From positions 4,200,501 to 4,264,500 of the forward strand of contig NZ_CP131914.1 in assembly GCF_040529045.1 (NCBI RefSeq): a stretch of DNA of 64,000 bases. Direction: 5' to 3'. Every line of letters begins with the position of its first letter. Within the stretch, counting starts at the first letter, position 1. The notes beneath the pieces are model-generated. The model was not told the origin of the DNA. It did no database searches and saw only the letters and a program-made list of their open reading frames with translations. Origin of the DNA: Xanthomonas indica (lineage in GTDB: Bacteria > Pseudomonadota > Gammaproteobacteria > Xanthomonadales > Xanthomonadaceae). Of the stretch, positions 17,270-26,557 are shown piece after piece. The position numbers and the translations under genes were made by a program.

Positions 17270-19270
17270 TCAGTCCTGCAGCCCCAGCGCCGCCAGCACC
17301 TGCGCGGCCAATGCTTCGACGTTGTCGCCATCGGCGTGCAGGTGCAGTTCCGGGCGCTCCGGCGCTTCGTACGGCGAATCGATGCCGGTGAAGTTGGGGA
17401 TCAGGCCCGCGCGCGCCTTGGCATACAAGCCCTTGACGTCGCGCGCCTCGGCCACCGGCAGCGGCACGTCGACGAACACCTCAAGGAATTCGCCCTCGCC
17501 GAAACGCTCGCGCGCCAGTTGCCGCTCGGCACGGAACGGCGAGATGAAGCTGACCAGCACGATCAATCCGGCATCGGTCATCAGCCTGGCCACTTCGGCG
17601 ACGCGGCGGATGTTCTCGACGCGGTCCTCGGCGGTGAAGCCCAGGTCGCGGTTCAGGCCATGGCGCACGTTGTCGCCGTCGAGGATGAAGGTGTGGTAGC
17701 CCAGCGCGTGCAGGCGCTTGTCGACCAGGTTGGCGATGGTGGACTTGCCGGCGCCGGACAGGCCGGTGAACCACAGCACCTTCGGCGTCTGCCCCTTGAT
17801 CCGCGCACGCGCGGCCTTGTCCACGTCCAGGTGCTGCCAGTGCACGTTGCCGGCCCGGCGCAGCGCGAAATCCAGGGTGCCGGCGGCGACGGTGGCGTTG
17901 CTGTGGCGGTCGATCAGGATGAAGCCGCCGAGCATGCGGTCCTGCGCATACGGCGCGAAGGCGATCGGCTGGTCCAGCGCCAGGTTGCAGTAGCCCACCT
18001 CGTTGAGTTCCAGTCGCTTGGCGGCCAGCCGCTCCTGCGTGTTGACGTCGATGCGGTGCTTGATCTCGGTGACGCTGGCGGCCACGGTGCGCGCACCGAT
18101 CTTCAACCAGTACGGGCGGCCGGGCAGCAGCGCGGCATCGTCCATCCACAGCACGTGCGCGGCGAACTGGTCGGCGACCTCCGGTGGATCGTCGGCGGCG
18201 GCGATCACGTCGCCACGGCTGACGTCGATCTCCTCGGTCAGGGTCAGCGTCACCGCCTGCCCGGCCACGGCGCGCGGCACCGGTTCGGCGCCGACCAGCA
18301 CCTGCGCGACCTGCGCGCGCCGCGCAGACGGCAGCACCACCACCGCATCGCCGGGCTGCACCGCGCCGGCCGCCACGGTGCCGGCGAAGCCGCGGAACTG
18401 CGCATGCGGGCGGTTGACCCACTGCACCGGCAGGCGCAGGCCGCTGTCGCCACGGCGCGCGTCCAACTGCACGCCTTCCAGGTGTTCGAGCAGCGCCGGG
18501 CCGGCATACCAGGGCATGCGCACCGAGCGCCGCGACAGGTTGTCGCCCTCCAGCGCCGACAGCGGGATGCACTGCACGTCGGCAATGCCCAGTTGCGTGG
18601 CGAGCGCGCGATACTCGGCGGCGATCGCCTCGAACGTGTCCTGCGCGAAGTCGACCAGGTCCATCTTGTTGACCGCCAGCACCACGTGGCGGATGCCCAG
18701 CAGGGCGACGATGTAGCTGTGCCGGCGGGTCTGGGTCAGCACGCCCTTGGCGGCATCGACCAGCACCACCGCCACGTCGGCGGTGGAGGCGCCGGTGGCC
18801 ATGTTGCGGGTGTACTGCGCATGCCCGGGGCAGTCGGCGACGATGAACTTGCGCCGGTCGGTATCGAAGTAGCGGTAGGCCACGTCGATGGTGATGCCCT
18901 GCTCGCGCTCGGCGGCCAGGCCGTCCAGCAGCAACGCGTAGTCGATCGCCCCGCCGCGGGTGCCGTGACGCTTGCTGTCCGCGCCAAGCGCAGCCAACTG
19001 GTCGTCGAACAGCCGCTTGCTGTCGTACAGCAAGCGCCCGATCAAGGTGCTCTTGCCATCGTCGACGCTGCCGCAGGTGATGAAGCGCAGCAGCGGCTTG
19101 TGTTCGTGTTGCTGGAGGTAGGCGGCGACGGCGGCGCCGTCGCGGCCGGGAATCGAGAATGGGGAATCGGGAATGGGAACAGCGGTCTCCCGCGGCGACG
19201 CGTCAGATGGCGGCGATGCTTGCTTTTGCACTTGCGATTCCCGATTCCCTGTTCCCGATTCCCAGCCCAT
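17270..19270 (-). CDS. cysN: Bifunctional sulfate adenylyltransferase subunit 1 / APS kinase (CysNC)
   Basis: A 666-residue fusion. The CysN GTPase half has G1 [16 protein letters not shown]3 DCPGH and G4 NKMD, then EF-Tu-like beta domains to about residue 450. The CysC half starts near 470 with P-loop [12 protein letters not shown] and ends with the APS-kinase fold. CysN with CysD makes APS from sulfate and ATP at the cost of GTP hydrolysis; CysC phosphorylates APS to PAPS. The first 45 or so residues are odd: they are encoded by an inverted-repeat element (19148-19266), and no other start codon is evident before the G1 motif. ATG 19270 shares one base with the cysD stop (TGATG), so translation is coupled. 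Confidence 0.95.
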   Translation of the reverse strand: MGWESGTGNRESQVQKQASPPSDASPRETAVPIPDSPFSIPGRDGAAVAAYLQQHEHKPLLRFITCGSVDDGKSTLIGRLLYDSKRLFDDQLAALGADSKRHGTRGGAIDYALLLDGLAAEREQGITIDVAYRYFDTDRRKFIVADCPGHAQYTRNMATGASTADVAVVLVDAAKGVLTQTRRHSYIVALLGIRHVVLAVNKMDLVDFAQDTFEAIAAEYRALATQLGIADVQCIPLSALEGDNLSRRSVRMPWYAGPALLEHLEGVQLDARRGDSGLRLPVQWVNRPHAQFRGFAGTVAAGAVQPGDAVVVLPSARRAQVAQVLVGAEPVPRAVAGQAVTLTLTEEIDVSRGDVIAAADDPPEVADQFAAHVLWMDDAALLPGRPYWLKIGARTVAASVTEIKHRIDVNTQERLAAKRLELNEVGYCNLALDQPIAFAPYAQDRMLGGFILIDRHSNATVAAGTLDFALRRAGNVHWQHLDVDKAARARIKGQTPKVLWFTGLSGAGKSTIANLVDKRLHALGYHTFILDGDNVRHGLNRDLGFTAEDRVENIRRVAEVARLMTDAGLIVLVSFISPFRAERQLARERFGEGEFLEVFVDVPLPVAEARDVKGLYAKARAGLIPNFTGIDSPYEAPERPELHLHADGDNVEALAAQVLAALGLQD
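19148..19266. repeat. About 115-bp inverted-repeat (MITE-like) element at the cysNC start
   Basis: Outer arms rich in GGGAATCGGGAATGG-type sequence face each other: AATCGAGAATGGGGAATCGG near 19151 and GATTCCCTGTTCCCGATTCC near 19241. The element lies inside the first codons of cysNC. The same element occurs at 22251-22363 and as half copies at 31546-31608 and 32500-32780. Confidence 0.75.
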
Positions 19271-20178
19271 CAGAAGTACCCCTCCACCTTCTTCTGCTCC
19301 ATCGAGGCGCCCGGGTCCTGGTCGATGATCCGGCCCTGGCGTTCGGAGGTAGTGGCCTGCAGCATCTCGGCGATGATCGTCTCCAGGGTGTCGGCCTGCG
19401 ACTCGATCGCGCCGGTCAGGGGGTAGCAGCCAAGGGTGCGGAAGCGCACGCGCCGCAGTTGCGGGGTTTCGCCGGGCCGCAACGGCAGGCGTGCGTCGTC
19501 GACCATGATCAGCGCGCCGTCGCGTTCCACCACCGGGCGCTCGGCGGCGAAGTACAGCGGCACCACCGGAATCGCTTCGCGGTAGATGTACAGCCAGATG
19601 TCCAGCTCGGTCCAGTTGGACAGCGGGAACACGCGCACGCTCTCGCCGGGGTGGATGCGCGGGTTGTACAGGTTCCACAGCTCCGGGCGCTGCTGCTTGG
19701 GATCCCAGCGATGGTGCGCGTTGCGGAACGAGAACACCCGCTCCTTGGCCCGCGCCTTCTCCTCGTCGCGGCGCGCCCCGCCGATGGCGGCATCGAACTT
19801 CCACAGGTCCAGGGCCTGCTTCAGCGCCTGGGTCTTCATCACGTCGGTGTGCACGCTGGCGCCGTGGCTGAACGGGCCGACGTCCTGGGCGACGCCATCG
19901 GGATTGATGTGCACGCGCAGCTCCACCCCGGTCTCGGCGGCGCGGCGGTCGCGGAAGGCGATCATCTCGCGGAACTTCCAGCGCGTGTCCACGTGCAGCA
20001 GCGGGATGGGCGGCGGCGCCGGCGCGAATGCCTTGAGCAGCAGATGCAGCAGCACCGAGCTGTCCTTGCCCACCGAATACAGCAGCACCGGGTTGCGGAA
20101 CTCCGCGGCGACCTCGCGCAGGATGTGGATGCTCTCGGCCTCGAGACGGTCGAGATGGGACAGGGGGGGCGAACTCAT
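19270..20178 (-). CDS. cysD: Sulfate adenylyltransferase subunit 2 (ATP sulfurylase small subunit)
   Basis: A 302-residue member of the PAPS-reductase/ATP-pyrophosphatase family. The PP-loop [19 protein letters not shown] (about 33-51) binds [20 protein letters not shown] and [18 protein letters not shown] are CysD hallmarks, and the conserved C-terminus EQKKVEGYF is present. Together with the GTPase CysN it forms APS from sulfate, the first step of assimilation. It is the first gene of the leftward cysD-cysNC operon, divergent from cysJIH. Confidence 0.97.
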   Translation of the reverse strand: MSSPPLSHLDRLEAESIHILREVAAEFRNPVLLYSVGKDSSVLLHLLLKAFAPAPPPIPLLHVDTRWKFREMIAFRDRRAAETGVELRVHINPDGVAQDVGPFSHGASVHTDVMKTQALKQALDLWKFDAAIGGARRDEEKARAKERVFSFRNAHHRWDPKQQRPELWNLYNPRIHPGESVRVFPLSNWTELDIWLYIYREAIPVVPLYFAAERPVVERDGALIMVDDARLPLRPGETPQLRRVRFRTLGCYPLTGAIESQADTLETIIAEMLQATTSERQGRIIDQDPGASMEQKKVEGYF

Positions 20179-20372
20179 CGAAACGGCGGCGGCAGGCAGT
20201 GGAGACCGGACCGAAGCGTAGCAGCGGTCGTGGCAGTCGGGGCGGCAGTGTGCGTCGCGCCGGGCACCTCGCAGAAATAAGCCCCGGGCATGAGCCGATA
20301 ACCCCTGTTCCTTTCTGCGCCGGGCAACGCTTCCCTAACATCGGTCATCCCTTCCCAACACCCGGACCGGCC
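20179..20372. promoter_or_regulatory. Divergent cysDNC / cysJIH promoter region
   Basis: A 194-base divergent gap. Rightward, TAACAT (20336-20341) is a fair -10 for cysJ. An ATAACC motif at 20298-20303, followed by a CTG 14 bases on, resembles one at 33832-33837 before cysG, suggesting a shared CysB target; this is inference. Confidence 0.45.
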
Positions 20373-22247
20373 ATGACCGCCGCCTCGCCCGCGTTGCCGC
20401 CCAGCCCCTTGCCCGAGGAGCGCAAGGCACTGCTGGCGCGGACCGTGGAGGGCCTGGACGCGGCCGGGCTGTGGTGGCTGTCCGGCTACGCCGCCGGCCT
20501 GGCCCAGGCGCAGGGTCCGGCGACGCCGGCCCTGGCGGTGGTCGCCGGCGCCGCCGCGGCGCCCTCGCCCGCGCCGCAGCTGAGCATTGTCTATGGCAGC
20601 CAGACCGGCAACGCACGCCGCGCCGCCGAACAGGTGGCGGCCGAGGCCGAGGCGGCCGGGCTGGCGGTGCGCCTGCTGCGCGCCGACGCCTATCCCACCC
20701 GCGAGCTGGGCAACGAGCGCCTGCTCTATGTGGTCATCAGCACCCAGGGCGAGGGCGACCCGCCGGACGATGCGATCGGCTTCGTCGAGTTCCTGCAGGG
20801 CCGGCGCGCACCCAAGCTGCCGCAGTTGCAGTACGCCGTGCTCGGCCTGGGCGACTCCAGCTACGCCGACTTCTGCGGCATCGCCCGGCGCCTGGATGCG
20901 CGCCTGGCCGAACTGGGCGCGCAGCGGCTGCTGCCGCTGGGCGAGGCCGACCTGGAGATCGAGACGGTGGCGGCGCCGTGGCGCGCGCAGGCACTGGCGC
21001 AGGCACGCGACATCCTGGGCCGCACGCCCGCGACGCCGTCGGCCACGGTGACGCCGCTGCGTGGCACCGCTGCGTCAGCGTGGAGCCGCAGCCAGCCGTT
21101 CGCCGCCGAGGTACTGGCCAACCAGGCGATCAGCGGCCGCGACTTCAAGGGACCGCGCTACGCCGCGCACGGCCAGGCCGACAAGGACGTGCGCCACCTC
21201 GAACTGTCGCTGGCCGGCAGCGGCCTGCACTACGAACCCGGCGACGCCCTGGGCGTGCGCCATCGCAATCCACCCGCGCTGGTCGAGGCGGTGTTGACCG
21301 CGAGCCGACTGGACGGTGATGTCGAATTCACTGCCGATGGGCACACACTGCCCCTGCACGAGTGGCTGGCCGGCCATCGCGAACTGACCCGGGCCTCGCG
21401 CCCGTTGCTCGCCGCGGTGGCCGAACGCGCCGGCGCCAAGGCGCTGGCCGAGCTGCTCGACCCCACCCAGACCGCCGGCCTGGCGGCGTTGCTCGCCGAT
21501 CACCAAGTGATCGACGTGTTGCGTCGCTGGCCGGCGGATTGGGACCACGCCGCGCTGCTGCAGGCGCTGCGGCCGATGGTCCCGCGCCTGTACTCGATCG
21601 CCTCCAGCCGCAAGCGGGTCGGCGACGAAGCCCACCTCACCGTCGACGTGCTGGCCTACGACGCCCACGGCCATGCCCACGGCGGCGCCGCCAGCGGCTA
21701 TCTGGCGGCCCTGGCCGAAGGCGACAGCGCGCCGGTGTACATCGAACCCAACGAACGCTTCCGGGTGCCCGCCGACGATAGCCGCGACATCCTGATGATC
21801 GGCCCCGGCACCGGCGTGGCGCCGTTCCGCGGTTTCGTGCAGGAGCGCGCCGAGCGCGGCGCCAGCGGGCGCAACTGGCTGTTCTTCGGCGCCCGCCACT
21901 TCAACCGCGACTTCCTCTACCAGGCCGAGTGGCAACAGGCGCTGCGCAGCGGCGAACTGCACCGGCTGGACCTGGCGTTCTCGCGCGACGTGCAGCCGCT
22001 GCGCGGCAGCGCCGCCCCGTCCAAGATCTACGTGCAGCAGCGCCTGCGCGAACACGGCCGCGCTGTCTACGACTGGCTGCAGAACGGCGCGCACCTGTAC
22101 GTATGCGGCGCCATCGCCATGGGCAAGGACGTACACGCCACCCTGCTGGACATCGTCGCCGAACACGGCGCCCGCAGCCCCGAGGACGCCGCCGCCTACC
22201 TCAGCCAACTGCAGCAGGAGGGACGGTATGCGCGCGATGTGTATTGA
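20373..22247 (+). CDS. cysJ: NADPH-sulfite reductase flavoprotein alpha subunit
   Basis: A 624-residue diflavin reductase. The flavodoxin domain (about 65-210) starts with the FMN loop GSQTGNARRAAEQ. The FAD domain carries RLYSIASS, and the NADP domain has GPGTGVAPFRGFVQER and the C-terminal GRYARDVY ending. Electrons pass NADPH-FAD-FMN and then to CysI, which reduces sulfite to sulfide. ATG 20373 is chosen: upstream in-frame sequence has no homology and lies in the promoter region. cysI begins 118 bases after the stop, unusually far for this pair, because an inverted-repeat element has entered between them. Confidence 0.96.
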   Translation: MTAASPALPPSPLPEERKALLARTVEGLDAAGLWWLSGYAAGLAQAQGPATPALAVVAGAAAAPSPAPQLSIVYGSQTGNARRAAEQVAAEAEAAGLAVRLLRADAYPTRELGNERLLYVVISTQGEGDPPDDAIGFVEFLQGRRAPKLPQLQYAVLGLGDSSYADFCGIARRLDARLAELGAQRLLPLGEADLEIETVAAPWRAQALAQARDILGRTPATPSATVTPLRGTAASAWSRSQPFAAEVLANQAISGRDFKGPRYAAHGQADKDVRHLELSLAGSGLHYEPGDALGVRHRNPPALVEAVLTASRLDGDVEFTADGHTLPLHEWLAGHRELTRASRPLLAAVAERAGAKALAELLDPTQTAGLAALLADHQVIDVLRRWPADWDHAALLQALRPMVPRLYSIASSRKRVGDEAHLTVDVLAYDAHGHAHGGAASGYLAALAEGDSAPVYIEPNERFRVPADDSRDILMIGPGTGVAPFRGFVQERAERGASGRNWLFFGARHFNRDFLYQAEWQQALRSGELHRLDLAFSRDVQPLRGSAAPSKIYVQQRLREHGRAVYDWLQNGAHLYVCGAIAMGKDVHATLLDIVAEHGARSPEDAAAYLSQLQQEGRYARDVY

Positions 22248-22250
22248 AGC

Positions 22251-22363
22251 TGGGAATCGGGAAAAGAAAATGGGGAATGGGCAACAGCCGACCTCGACAG
22301 GCTTTCCGTAAACCGACGCGCCCGCATTTGCCATTCCCCATTCCCTATTCTCGATTCTCTGCC
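22251..22363. repeat. About 110-bp inverted-repeat element between cysJ and cysI
   Basis: A GGGAATCGGGAAAAG...GGGGAATGGG arm just after the cysJ stop faces CCATTCCCCATTCCC...CGATTCTC just before the cysI start. It is the same element type as at the cysNC start. It fills nearly the whole intergenic gap and could fold into a long hairpin in the mRNA. Confidence 0.75.
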
Positions 22364-22365
22364 CA

Positions 22366-24090
22366 ATGTCCCACTCCGTCGAAGACATCAAGCACCACAG
22401 CCAGCGGTTGCGCGGGTCGCTGCTGCAGAGCCTGGCCGATCCGGTCACCGGGGCGCTGCGCGAGGACGATCAGACCCTGATCAAGTACCACGGCAGCTAC
22501 CAGCAGGACGACCGCGATCTGCGCGAGGAGCGGCGCCGGCAGAAGCTGGAGCCGGCCTACCAGTTCATGATCCGCACGCGCACCCCGGGCGGGGTGGTGG
22601 ATCCGGTGCAGTGGCTCAAGCTCGATGCCATCGCCACCACCTACGGCAACCACTCGCTGCGCATCACCACGCGCCAGGCGTTCCAGTTCCACGGGGTGAT
22701 CAAGCGCGAACTGAAGGCGACCATGCAGGCGATCAACGCCGCGCTGATCGACACCCTCGCCGCCTGCGGCGACGTCAATCGCAACGTGCAGGTCGCCGCC
22801 AATCCGCTGGCCTCGCAGGCGCACGCCACGCTCTACGCCGATGCCGCACGTGTGTCCGAGCACCTGCTGCCCAACACCCGCGCCTACTACGAGATCTGGC
22901 TGGACGAGGAGCAGGTTGCCGGCAGCGGCCAGGAGGACGAGCCGATCTACGGCAATGCCTACCTGCCGCGCAAGTTCAAGATCGGCTTCGCGTTGCCGCC
23001 GATCAACGACGTCGACGTGTTCGCCAACGACCTGGGCTTCATCGGCGTGCTCGACGCCGATGGCGCGCTGGCCGGCTACAACGTCAGCCTCGGCGGCGGC
23101 ATGGGCGCCAGCCATGGCGATGCGGAGACCTACCCGCGCGTGGCCAACGTGGTCGGTTTCATCGACCGCGCGCAGTTGCTCGACGTCGCCACCGCCGTGG
23201 TCACCACCCAGCGCGACCTGGGCAACCGTACCGTGCGCAAGCGCGCGCGCTTCAAGTACACCATCGACGACCACGGCCTGGACACGGTGCTGGCGGAAAT
23301 CGAGCGCCGCGCCGGCGTGCGCCTGCAGCCGGTGCGGGACTTCGCCTTCGAGCACAACGGCGACCGCGAGGGCTGGCACGCCGGCGAGGATGGCCGCTGG
23401 CACCTGACGCTGTCGCTGCCGGCCGGACGCATCGCCGACCACGTCGACGGCGCGCAGCACCTCAGCGGCCTGCGCGCGATCGCCGTGCAGTTGCGCGACG
23501 CCGGCGACGGTGCGCACTTCCGCATGACCGCGAACCAGAACCTGGTGATCGCCGGCATCCCCGCCGCGCAACGCGCGGCGATCGACGCACTGGTGCGCGC
23601 GCATGCGCTGGACGCCGGCAACCGCGCGCCGACCGCGCTGGCGCGCGCGGCCATGGCCTGCGTGGCGCTGCCCACCTGCGGCCTGGCGATGGCCGAGGCC
23701 GAACGTTACCTGCCGGCCTTCGCCGCGCAGCTGCAGCCGCTGCTGGCCCGCCACGGCCTGGAGGACGCCCCGATCCTGCTGCGCCTCTCCGGCTGCCCGA
23801 ACGGCTGTTCGCGGCCGTACCTGGCCGAGATCGCCCTGGTCGGCAAGGCGCCGGGCCGCTACAACCTGATGCTCGGCGGCGACCACCGCGGCCAGCGCCT
23901 CAACACCCTGTACCGCGAGAACATCGCCGAGCCGGAGATCCTTGCCGCGCTGGAACCGCTGTTCGCGCGCTATGCCAACGAGCGGGACGCGGACGAGCGC
24001 TTCGGTGACTTCCTGCACCGCACCGGCGTGGTCGCCCTGCCCGCCTATCCCACCCACCGCCACCTGATTCCGTCGGAACTGCACGCATGA
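22366..24090 (+). CDS. cysI: Sulfite reductase hemoprotein beta subunit
   Basis: A 574-residue sirohaem/[4Fe-4S] enzyme catalysing six-electron reduction of sulfite to sulfide. The duplicated nitrite/sulfite reductase ferredoxin-like domains are seen, and the cluster ligands lie near the C-terminus as CVALPTC (C-x5-C) and GCPNGC (C-x3-C), the last Cys bridging cluster and sirohaem. [11 protein letters not shown] and the [12 protein letters not shown]-terminus are CysI-specific. It needs CysJ for electrons and the sirohaem made by CysG. The stop overlaps the cysH start by ATGA. Confidence 0.97.
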   Translation: MSHSVEDIKHHSQRLRGSLLQSLADPVTGALREDDQTLIKYHGSYQQDDRDLREERRRQKLEPAYQFMIRTRTPGGVVDPVQWLKLDAIATTYGNHSLRITTRQAFQFHGVIKRELKATMQAINAALIDTLAACGDVNRNVQVAANPLASQAHATLYADAARVSEHLLPNTRAYYEIWLDEEQVAGSGQEDEPIYGNAYLPRKFKIGFALPPINDVDVFANDLGFIGVLDADGALAGYNVSLGGGMGASHGDAETYPRVANVVGFIDRAQLLDVATAVVTTQRDLGNRTVRKRARFKYTIDDHGLDTVLAEIERRAGVRLQPVRDFAFEHNGDREGWHAGEDGRWHLTLSLPAGRIADHVDGAQHLSGLRAIAVQLRDAGDGAHFRMTANQNLVIAGIPAAQRAAIDALVRAHALDAGNRAPTALARAAMACVALPTCGLAMAEAERYLPAFAAQLQPLLARHGLEDAPILLRLSGCPNGCSRPYLAEIALVGKAPGRYNLMLGGDHRGQRLNTLYRENIAEPEILAALEPLFARYANERDADERFGDFLHRTGVVALPAYPTHRHLIPSELHA

Positions 24091-24827
24091 GCGCTCTGCC
24101 CGCCGCCTCCCAAGACGCCCCCGCCAACGCACCGGTACCGGCCCTGGATCTCGATGCCGCCAATGCGCTGCTGGCGACGCTGTCCGCGCCGGAGCGCGTG
24201 GCCTGGGCGTTGCAGCACGGCCCGGCCGAAGCCGCCCTGTCGTCCAGCTTCGGCGCGCAATCGGCGGCCACTCTGCACCTGCTGACCCGGCAGCGCCCGG
24301 ACATCCCGGTGATCCTGATCGACACCGGCTACCTGTTCGCCGAGACCTACCGCTTCGCCGACGCGCTGACCGAGCGGCTCAAGCTCAACCTCAAGATCTA
24401 CCGCCCGCTGGTCAGCCGCGCCTGGATGGAAGCGCGCCACGGCCGCCTGTGGGAACAGGGCATGGTCGGCATCGAGCAGTACAACAACCTGCGCAAGGTC
24501 GAACCGATGCGCCGCGCCCTGGACGAACTGAAGGTCGGCACCTGGTTCACCGGCCTGCGCCGCAGCCAGTCCGACAGCCGCGCGCAGACCCCGTTCGTGC
24601 AGAAGCGCGGCGAGCGCTACAAGATCAACCCGATCGCCGACTGGAGCGACCGCGACCTGTGGCAATACATGCAGCAGCACGACCTGCCCTATCACCCGCT
24701 GTGGGAACAGGGCTATGTCTCGATCGGCGACTTCCACACCACCCGCCGCTGGGAACCGGGCATGCGCGAGGAAGACACCCGCTTCTTCGGCCTCAAGCGC
24801 GAGTGCGGGATCCACGAAGATCTGTAA
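24087..24827 (+). CDS. cysH: Phosphoadenylyl-sulfate (PAPS) reductase
   Basis: A 246-residue thioredoxin-dependent PAPS reductase producing sulfite. The ATP-pyrophosphatase-like loop [15 protein letters not shown] (about 51-65), [11 protein letters not shown] and the C-terminal [10 protein letters not shown] with the catalytic Cys are present. The paired CC/CxxC cluster cysteines of APS reductases are missing, so PAPS is the expected substrate, in agreement with the APS-kinase domain of CysNC. It is the last gene of cysJIH, overlapping cysI by 4 bases. Confidence 0.96.
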   Translation: MSALPAASQDAPANAPVPALDLDAANALLATLSAPERVAWALQHGPAEAALSSSFGAQSAATLHLLTRQRPDIPVILIDTGYLFAETYRFADALTERLKLNLKIYRPLVSRAWMEARHGRLWEQGMVGIEQYNNLRKVEPMRRALDELKVGTWFTGLRRSQSDSRAQTPFVQKRGERYKINPIADWSDRDLWQYMQQHDLPYHPLWEQGYVSIGDFHTTRRWEPGMREEDTRFFGLKRECGIHEDL

Positions 24828-25132
24828 GGCCCTCCAGCACGCGTCCGGCCTTTGTGTAGGCGCGGCTTCGCCCGCGGCAGACGTGGCCGCCGTACCGCAT
24901 CTTTTCCGTAGGAGCGGCTTCAGCCGCGACCGGGCGTTCCCATGAACGCCCGGTCGCGGCTGAAGCCGCTCCTACGCGTGTAGCCCCGTGTCTCCGGCGC
25001 AAGTGCTGACGGCAGTAATGACCGCTGACCCGCGCCTTGCGGGAGGGACTTCAGTCCCGACTGCACGAACTCGAATGCGCCGATGGTGGCGCCTATCGCG
25101 GCGAAATCACAGTGGACTGCGACCTCGACCCG
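24828..25132. other. Intergenic segment with REP elements
   Basis: About 305 bases between the convergent cysH and PepSY genes. It contains the GTAG palindrome pair (24907-24976) and a second REP type, GGGAGGGACTTCAGTCCCGA (25041-25061). No coding capacity is recognised. Confidence 0.7.
24907..24976. repeat. GTAG-type REP inverted pair
   Basis: CGTAGGAGCGGCTTCAGCCG and its reverse complement flank a GACCGGGCGTTC/GAACGCCCGGTC stem, giving an almost perfect 70-base palindrome. It is the cleanest copy in the window and may act as transcription terminator for cysJIH. Confidence 0.88.
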
Positions 25133-26557
25133 CTAAGCCCCCACCGCCGGCTCGCGCCGCAGCACCAGCGCCCAGTCCAGCGCCAACATCAGCAGCAACG
25201 ACACACCGACCAGCGGGAACAGCATCCCGCCCAGCACCAGCAGCGCGACCACGCCGCGCAGGGTGCGTCGGTCTGCCGGCAGCGGCGGCACCCCGAGTCC
25301 ACCCTGCGGGCGGCGCTTCCACCACATCACTGCGGCACTGACGCACAACAGCACGATGCCCAGGCAGGCGCCGATCAGCACGAGTTGGTTGAGCAGCCCG
25401 TACTCCTGGCCCAGGTGCACGTTGATGCCCCACTCCAGCGCCTTGGCCAGCGGGCCGTAGTCGGCATAGCGCATGTCCAGCAGCACCTGGCCGCTGTACT
25501 GGTCCAGGTGGATCACCCGTTGCTGGGCCAGGTCCGGCGGATACACCGAGGCCGTATAGACCCCGCGCACACCGCGCGGCAATGCCACGCTGTAGCCCGG
25601 CGCGATGCCGCGCGCCTGGAACCGCGCCACCGCCGCATCCAGGCCGATCGCCCCCGCCGCCGGCGCGGCATCCGCCATGCCGGCCATGCCGTCGTGCTCG
25701 CCCTGACCGCCGTGCGCCGCATGCGGGTCCGCGGCCGGCGGCGACGACTGCGGCAGGCGCGCCTGCCGCAGCGACCATGCCGGCACCTCGCTGTCGCTCA
25801 GCCGCTGCGTCGACATCGGCAGGTCCACGCGCAGCCCGGCCGGATAGCCGTAGTGATGGCCGTTGGCCAGGCGATTGACCTGCGCGCCCCAGAACCACGA
25901 CCACGGCATGCCGGTCAGCGCCAGGAACAGCAGCAACGCGCCGACCACGCTGCCGGTGAGTGCATGCACATCGCGCCAGAACACGCGCTGCGCCGGCCGC
26001 CCGCGCACCGTGGTCACGCCGCCGCGGCGCCCGCGCGGCCACCATAGGTACACGCCGGTCAGCACCAGCAGGATCGCCCAGCCGGCCGCCACCTCGATCA
26101 GCGCGTTGGCGAACCAGCCGACGTAGTCGAGGCTGTGCAGGCGCCTGATGGTCCAGGCCACGGTGCCGTGCTCGGGCAACCGGCCCAGCACCCGCGCCCG
26201 GTACGGGTCCACGTAGACGACTTCGCGGTGGCCGTCGGCGGTGGCGATGGTCACTTCCGCCGCGGCATCGCGCCGTGGCGGCGTGGTGTAGCGCAGCGCC
26301 TGGCCCGGTTGCGCGGCCAGCGCCGCATCCAGCACGCGCTGTGGCGCCAGTGTCTGCGCGTGGTCCGGCACCGGCACGGTCTTCAACGCGCGATGGAAGT
26401 AGCCGTCGATCGGCTGCTGGTAGACGAAGGCCGCGCCGGTCAGCGCCAGCCAGACCAGCAGCGGCAGGACCAGCAGGCCGGCATAGAAATGCCAGCGCCA
26501 CACGGCGCGATAGAAGCGCGCCGGCGCCGCCTCGGCCGTGCGGATGTGCGTGGCCAT
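25133..26557 (-). CDS. PepSY-associated transmembrane protein (PiuB-like)
   Basis: A 474-residue inner-membrane protein of the PepSY-TM family. TM1 is at about 20-42 (FYAGLLVLPLLVWLALTGA), followed by a PepSY-like periplasmic domain, TMs near 155-180 and 200-225, a second periplasmic part containing a His-rich insert (HAAHGGQGEHDGMAGMAD) and TMs near 375 and 420-455. Such proteins accompany TonB receptors and are thought to reduce or move iron/copper from siderophore-type complexes. The His/Met-rich insert suggests metal, perhaps copper, contact (inference). The start shares a base with the TonB receptor stop (TGATG), so the genes are coupled. Confidence 0.88.
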   Translation of the reverse strand: MATHIRTAEAAPARFYRAVWRWHFYAGLLVLPLLVWLALTGAAFVYQQPIDGYFHRALKTVPVPDHAQTLAPQRVLDAALAAQPGQALRYTTPPRRDAAAEVTIATADGHREVVYVDPYRARVLGRLPEHGTVAWTIRRLHSLDYVGWFANALIEVAAGWAILLVLTGVYLWWPRGRRGGVTTVRGRPAQRVFWRDVHALTGSVVGALLLFLALTGMPWSWFWGAQVNRLANGHHYGYPAGLRVDLPMSTQRLSDSEVPAWSLRQARLPQSSPPAADPHAAHGGQGEHDGMAGMADAAPAAGAIGLDAAVARFQARGIAPGYSVALPRGVRGVYTASVYPPDLAQQRVIHLDQYSGQVLLDMRYADYGPLAKALEWGINVHLGQEYGLLNQLVLIGACLGIVLLCVSAAVMWWKRRPQGGLGVPPLPADRRTLRGVVALLVLGGMLFPLVGVSLLLMLALDWALVLRREPAVGA

